Shown in pieces: positions 61,097-64,000 of a DNA stretch of 64,000 nt. The DNA lies in contig JACPFW010000044.1 of assembly GCA_016182795.1 (NCBI GenBank), positions 17,270 to 81,269 of the forward strand. Reading direction: 5' to 3'. Positions within the stretch are counted from its first letter, which is position 1. Each line of letters opens with the position of its first letter. The stretch is from Gemmatimonadota bacterium (GTDB lineage: Bacteria > Gemmatimonadota > Gemmatimonadetes > Gemmatimonadales > Gemmatimonadaceae). The notes beneath the pieces were generated by a model. The model saw only the letters and a program-made list of their open reading frames with translations. It ran no database searches and was not told the origin of the DNA. A program made the position numbers and the translations under genes.

Positions 61097-62419
61097 CTCC
61101 ATCGTCTTCGGATCACACGGCACCTGCACTTCGTCGCGGTACGGCGACGTCATCAGGAATACGCGCATCTTGGGGAAGCCGTCCATGAACTGCACGTAGA
61201 GCCAGCCGAACGCGCCGAGGTACATCACGAACAGCGCGGCGCTCCACAGGCCGATCGACGGCAGCGTGCCGCGCGCCATCGGGCCGTAGATCGAGGGATA
61301 CACCTCGATGTACCGCGCCAGCCAGATGCCCGCCGCCGAGCAGGCGGCGAAGAACATCATGCTCGGCGTCCACAGCTTGGCCTTCACGCTCAGCAGGCCG
61401 AAGAACGGCAGCGTGAACGCCAGCATCGCCACCGCCACCGTCGCGTTGGTCCACGCCCCGGTGAGGCGCAGCGTGAAGAAGTGCGTCTCCTCCGGCATGT
61501 TGCCGTACCAGATGACGAGGTACTGCGAGAAGGTGAGGTAGCCCCAGAACGCGGTGAACGCGAAGCAGAGTTTGCCGATGTCGTGGAACTGCTTCTCGGT
61601 GATGAGGTCGTGCGCGCCGAGGTAGTTGCGGAAGACGCGCACGAGACCGCTGAAGAACATCAGCGCCACCACCCAGCCGCCCATGAACACCTGCCACCCG
61701 TACATCGTGCTGAAGAAGTGGTAGTCGAGCGACATGGAGTGATCCCACGACAGCACCACCCAGCCGAAGCCGAACAGCAGCGCCATCACCACCGACATCC
61801 ACCCCTGCCGGCTGTGCGTCGTGTGCAGCTCGCGGCGCTCGTCGCCGAACCCGCGGCGCATCGCCGCGCGCAGACCGGCCGCCCACGACGCGCCGTGCTC
61901 GGGGCTCACGCCGACGTCGAGGCGCACCGAGGTCCACACGTACCACACCTGTAGCAGCACCATCGCGCCAAACACGCCGATGGCGCGCACCCAGAAGAAC
62001 GTGTGGCCAAAGTAGAGGTCCTTCTCGCGGATCAGTTCGCCGGTGCCGGGCAGGTCCCACCACGGGTACACATACTTGGCGCCGACGAACACGGTCAGCA
62101 TCAGGCAGACGAACGCGAACGGCAGGAAGGCGGCGAAGCCCTCGAGCAGGCGGATCACCGACCGCGACCAGCGCGCCGTCGTGATGCGCTGCACGGCCGC
62201 GAACATCACGCCGGCCGACGCCACCGTGGTGAAGAACAGCCAGTTCACATGGAACGCCTGCCAGGCCCGGCCATTGCCGCGCGCCGCGCCGTACAGGAAG
62301 ACCGCGAGGCCGGCAACGAACATCGCCAGGAAGGCCTGCCGGAAGATCGCGGGAATGGGCTTGTCGATCGCCGCCAGCACGCGCTCGCGCGACGGACAGG
62401 GAGTCTCATGGGCGCTCAT
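61076..62419 (-). CDS. actF: Alternative complex III subunit ActF (NrfD-like)
   Basis: 447 residues and about ten membrane helices: FHVNWLFFTTVASAGVMFAAV, YFGHTFFWVRAIGVF, DHSMSLDYHFFSTMYGWQVF and FWGYLTFSQYLVIWYGNMPEE. These are hallmarks of the second quinol-site-type subunit of alternative complex III, which oxidises quinol and reduces cytochrome c or an oxidase. The start overlaps the actE stop (TAATG). Confidence 0.93.
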   Translation of the reverse strand: MSAHETPCPSRERVLAAIDKPIPAIFRQAFLAMFVAGLAVFLYGAARGNGRAWQAFHVNWLFFTTVASAGVMFAAVQRITTARWSRSVIRLLEGFAAFLPFAFVCLMLTVFVGAKYVYPWWDLPGTGELIREKDLYFGHTFFWVRAIGVFGAMVLLQVWYVWTSVRLDVGVSPEHGASWAAGLRAAMRRGFGDERRELHTTHSRQGWMSVVMALLFGFGWVVLSWDHSMSLDYHFFSTMYGWQVFMGGWVVALMFFSGLVRVFRNYLGAHDLITEKQFHDIGKLCFAFTAFWGYLTFSQYLVIWYGNMPEETHFFTLRLTGAWTNATVAVAMLAFTLPFFGLLSVKAKLWTPSMMFFAACSAAGIWLARYIEVYPSIYGPMARGTLPSIGLWSAALFVMYLGAFGWLYVQFMDGFPKMRVFLMTSPYRDEVQVPCDPKTMEPLPAHE

Positions 62420-63135
62420 TACTTATGCCCCTCCGTCATGGCCGGCGCAGGTTCGCCAGCCGCCTTGGGCACCGCCGTCACCGTCGGACGGGCGAACGGC
62501 GCATTGCGGTTCGGGCCAATCCGCGTGAAGCCCGGGAGCTTGTCGCCGGTTTCGCCGGGGAGGCCTGGCGGCGTCGTGTCCGGCACGATCCCGGGCAACT
62601 TGCCCTGCAGCGCGCGCACGTAGTTCACGACGTCCCAGCGATCCATCTCTTCAATACGGTTGTACGACGGCATCAGACCGCGGCCGTTGCGAATCATGCC
62701 CCAGATGTAGCCGTCGGCGAAGTTCTTCACGCGGTCGGCCACGAGCGGCATGGGCACCATGCCCAGCGTCGTCGCCGGACCGTTGCCCTGCCCCGCCGGG
62801 CCGTGGCACGGCGCGCAGTTGATCTGGAAATAGACGCGGCCGCGATGCACCGACGCGCTGTCGGCCGGCACAGGATTCACCAGCGTCGACATGGAATCGA
62901 TGACGCTCGGCAACTGGCCGTACGACACCACCCACGGCGGCATCATCGTGCCGTTGGTCGACACCGACGCCACGGGATTGCCGCGGAAGCCCTTGAGCTC
63001 CGCCGAGTCCGCGTTGAAGACCTGCCAGACGCCGATGCTCGGCTGCTGCTTGAAGTCGGTGAACCAGCTGCACGCGCCCAGCGCGAGCGGGAGCGCGGCG
63101 ACGGCCGCGCGACGGAGAAGAGCCTTAGCGTTCAC
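62419..63135 (-). CDS. actE: Alternative complex III monoheme cytochrome ActE
   Basis: 238 residues. Lipoprotein signal ending LGAC. One heme site CAPCH with the distal Met in GRGLMPSYN; QINCAPCHGPAGQGNGPA is typical. The N-terminal segment (VWQVFNADSAELKGFRGNP) and Pro-rich tail are as in ActE. It carries electrons out of the complex. GTG start at 63135 overlaps actD by 11 bp. Confidence 0.92.
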   Translation of the reverse strand: MNAKALLRRAAVAALPLALGACSWFTDFKQQPSIGVWQVFNADSAELKGFRGNPVASVSTNGTMMPPWVVSYGQLPSVIDSMSTLVNPVPADSASVHRGRVYFQINCAPCHGPAGQGNGPATTLGMVPMPLVADRVKNFADGYIWGMIRNGRGLMPSYNRIEEMDRWDVVNYVRALQGKLPGIVPDTTPPGLPGETGDKLPGFTRIGPNRNAPFARPTVTAVPKAAGEPAPAMTEGHK

Positions 63136-63624
63136 CGCGCACCTCCACCGCTCCATGCTTGCGTAGCAGCGCTTCGGCCGACGCGAGGCGGTCGGGCGAG
63201 CATTCCACCCAGATGCCATAGTCACCCTGACTAAACCGCGGATCGTAGCCGACGGTCATCGTCAGCCGCGGAATCCCGGAGTGAATGAAGAGGCCCGCCA
63301 CCGTCGACAGCGCGCCGACAAGGACGAACACCTCAAAGCCGAAGATCGTGTACGGAATCCACGAGGCGAAGGCCTTGCCGCCGACCACCAGCGGCCAGTA
63401 CGCCGACGCCCAGATGGCGATCCAGTAGCCGAACATGCAGCCGGCCAGCCCGCCGATGAGCAGATACAGGCGCACAGGGCTCGTGGGCGGCGCCACCGCG
63501 ACCTCGAACTCATGGCGCGGCGTGGGCGTGAACACCGTCACATCGCCGAGGCGCGCCGACTTCAGCTCGGTGATGGCCTCCACCGCGCTGTCCAGCTCCT
63601 TGAAGTGACCCAGGACGCCGCGCA

Positions 63625-63625
<1 letters not shown>
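63125..63625 (-). CDS. actD: Alternative complex III subunit ActD (DUF3341)
   Basis: 166 residues: cytoplasmic GHFKELDSAVEAITELKSA, two membrane helices (about 53-74 and 95-118), and a C-terminal DYGIWVECSPDRLASAE segment. This matches the DUF3341 subunit. Overlaps the actC stop by 1 nt. Confidence 0.92.

Positions 63626-64000
<375 letters not shown>

Overview
The window is about 64 kb of very GC-rich DNA, densely coded on both strands, from a Gram-negative-type bacterium. Lipoprotein signals, TonB/ExbBD, an outer-membrane beta-barrel partner of a decaheme cytochrome, a complete cytochrome c maturation (Ccm) set and alternative complex III fit Gemmatimonadota (Gemmatimonas-like) best. That placement is inference from gene content; no rRNA is present. 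Both ends cut genes: thioredoxin reductase at the left and an NrfD-type complex III subunit at the right.

Left part (1-7640, all minus): trxB, an unusual SDR, a PHP phosphoesterase and a small unknown gene; then a run starting from a good sigma-70-type promoter at 7638-7610 with a CDP-alcohol phosphatidyltransferase, inositol-3-phosphate synthase, a lipoprotein, two small proteins and a lipoyl acyltransferase (E2). The first two suggest inositol phospholipid synthesis.

7679-17938 looks like a cell-wall amino-sugar salvage region. A NamZ-like lipoprotein diverges, with overlapping 5' ends, from a GH3 N-acetylglucosaminidase/serine beta-lactamase-fold fusion. An acyltransferase, an A-type Fe-S carrier, a NagB-PIG-L fusion, a sodium:solute symporter and an N-acetylglucosamine kinase-like ATPase follow, ending at a strong terminator. 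Next come an S9 peptidase with a ThuA/DUF4350-like partner, a lipoprotein, a membrane sulfatase/spermidine-synthase-like cluster, and three amino-acid transporters (26838-31162).

31439-39690 holds a tonB-exbB-exbD-exbD operon plus a second TonB-like protein. It also holds a signalling cluster (NtrB-like kinase, stand-alone Fis helix-turn-helix, OmpR regulator, second kinase) and an hsp20 gene behind a textbook sigma-54 promoter. 39690-46566 is a carbohydrate ABC transporter operon led by a GH63/MGH1-like glycosidase.

The most striking region is 46626-54290. A chromate transporter and a cupredoxin lipoprotein diverge from a decaheme MtrA/DmsE-type cytochrome and an MtrB/PioB-type porin, that is, an outer-membrane electron conduit. 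A CusRS-like two-component pair follows, and a CusR-like inverted repeat lies in the divergent intergenic region. Immediately beyond lie ccmABCDEFGH on the opposite strand, tRNA-Ala and alternative complex III actC'-D-E-F. The window thus encodes c-type cytochrome assembly, a quinol oxidase module and a putative trans-outer-membrane electron path side by side.

Three intergenic loci carry inverted arrays of different 7-bp purine-rich repeats. One pair of arrays brackets a four-helix-bundle (23S intervening-sequence/Avd-like) gene, which suggests an undescribed small mobile or repeat element. No stretch above 300 bp lacks a gene.
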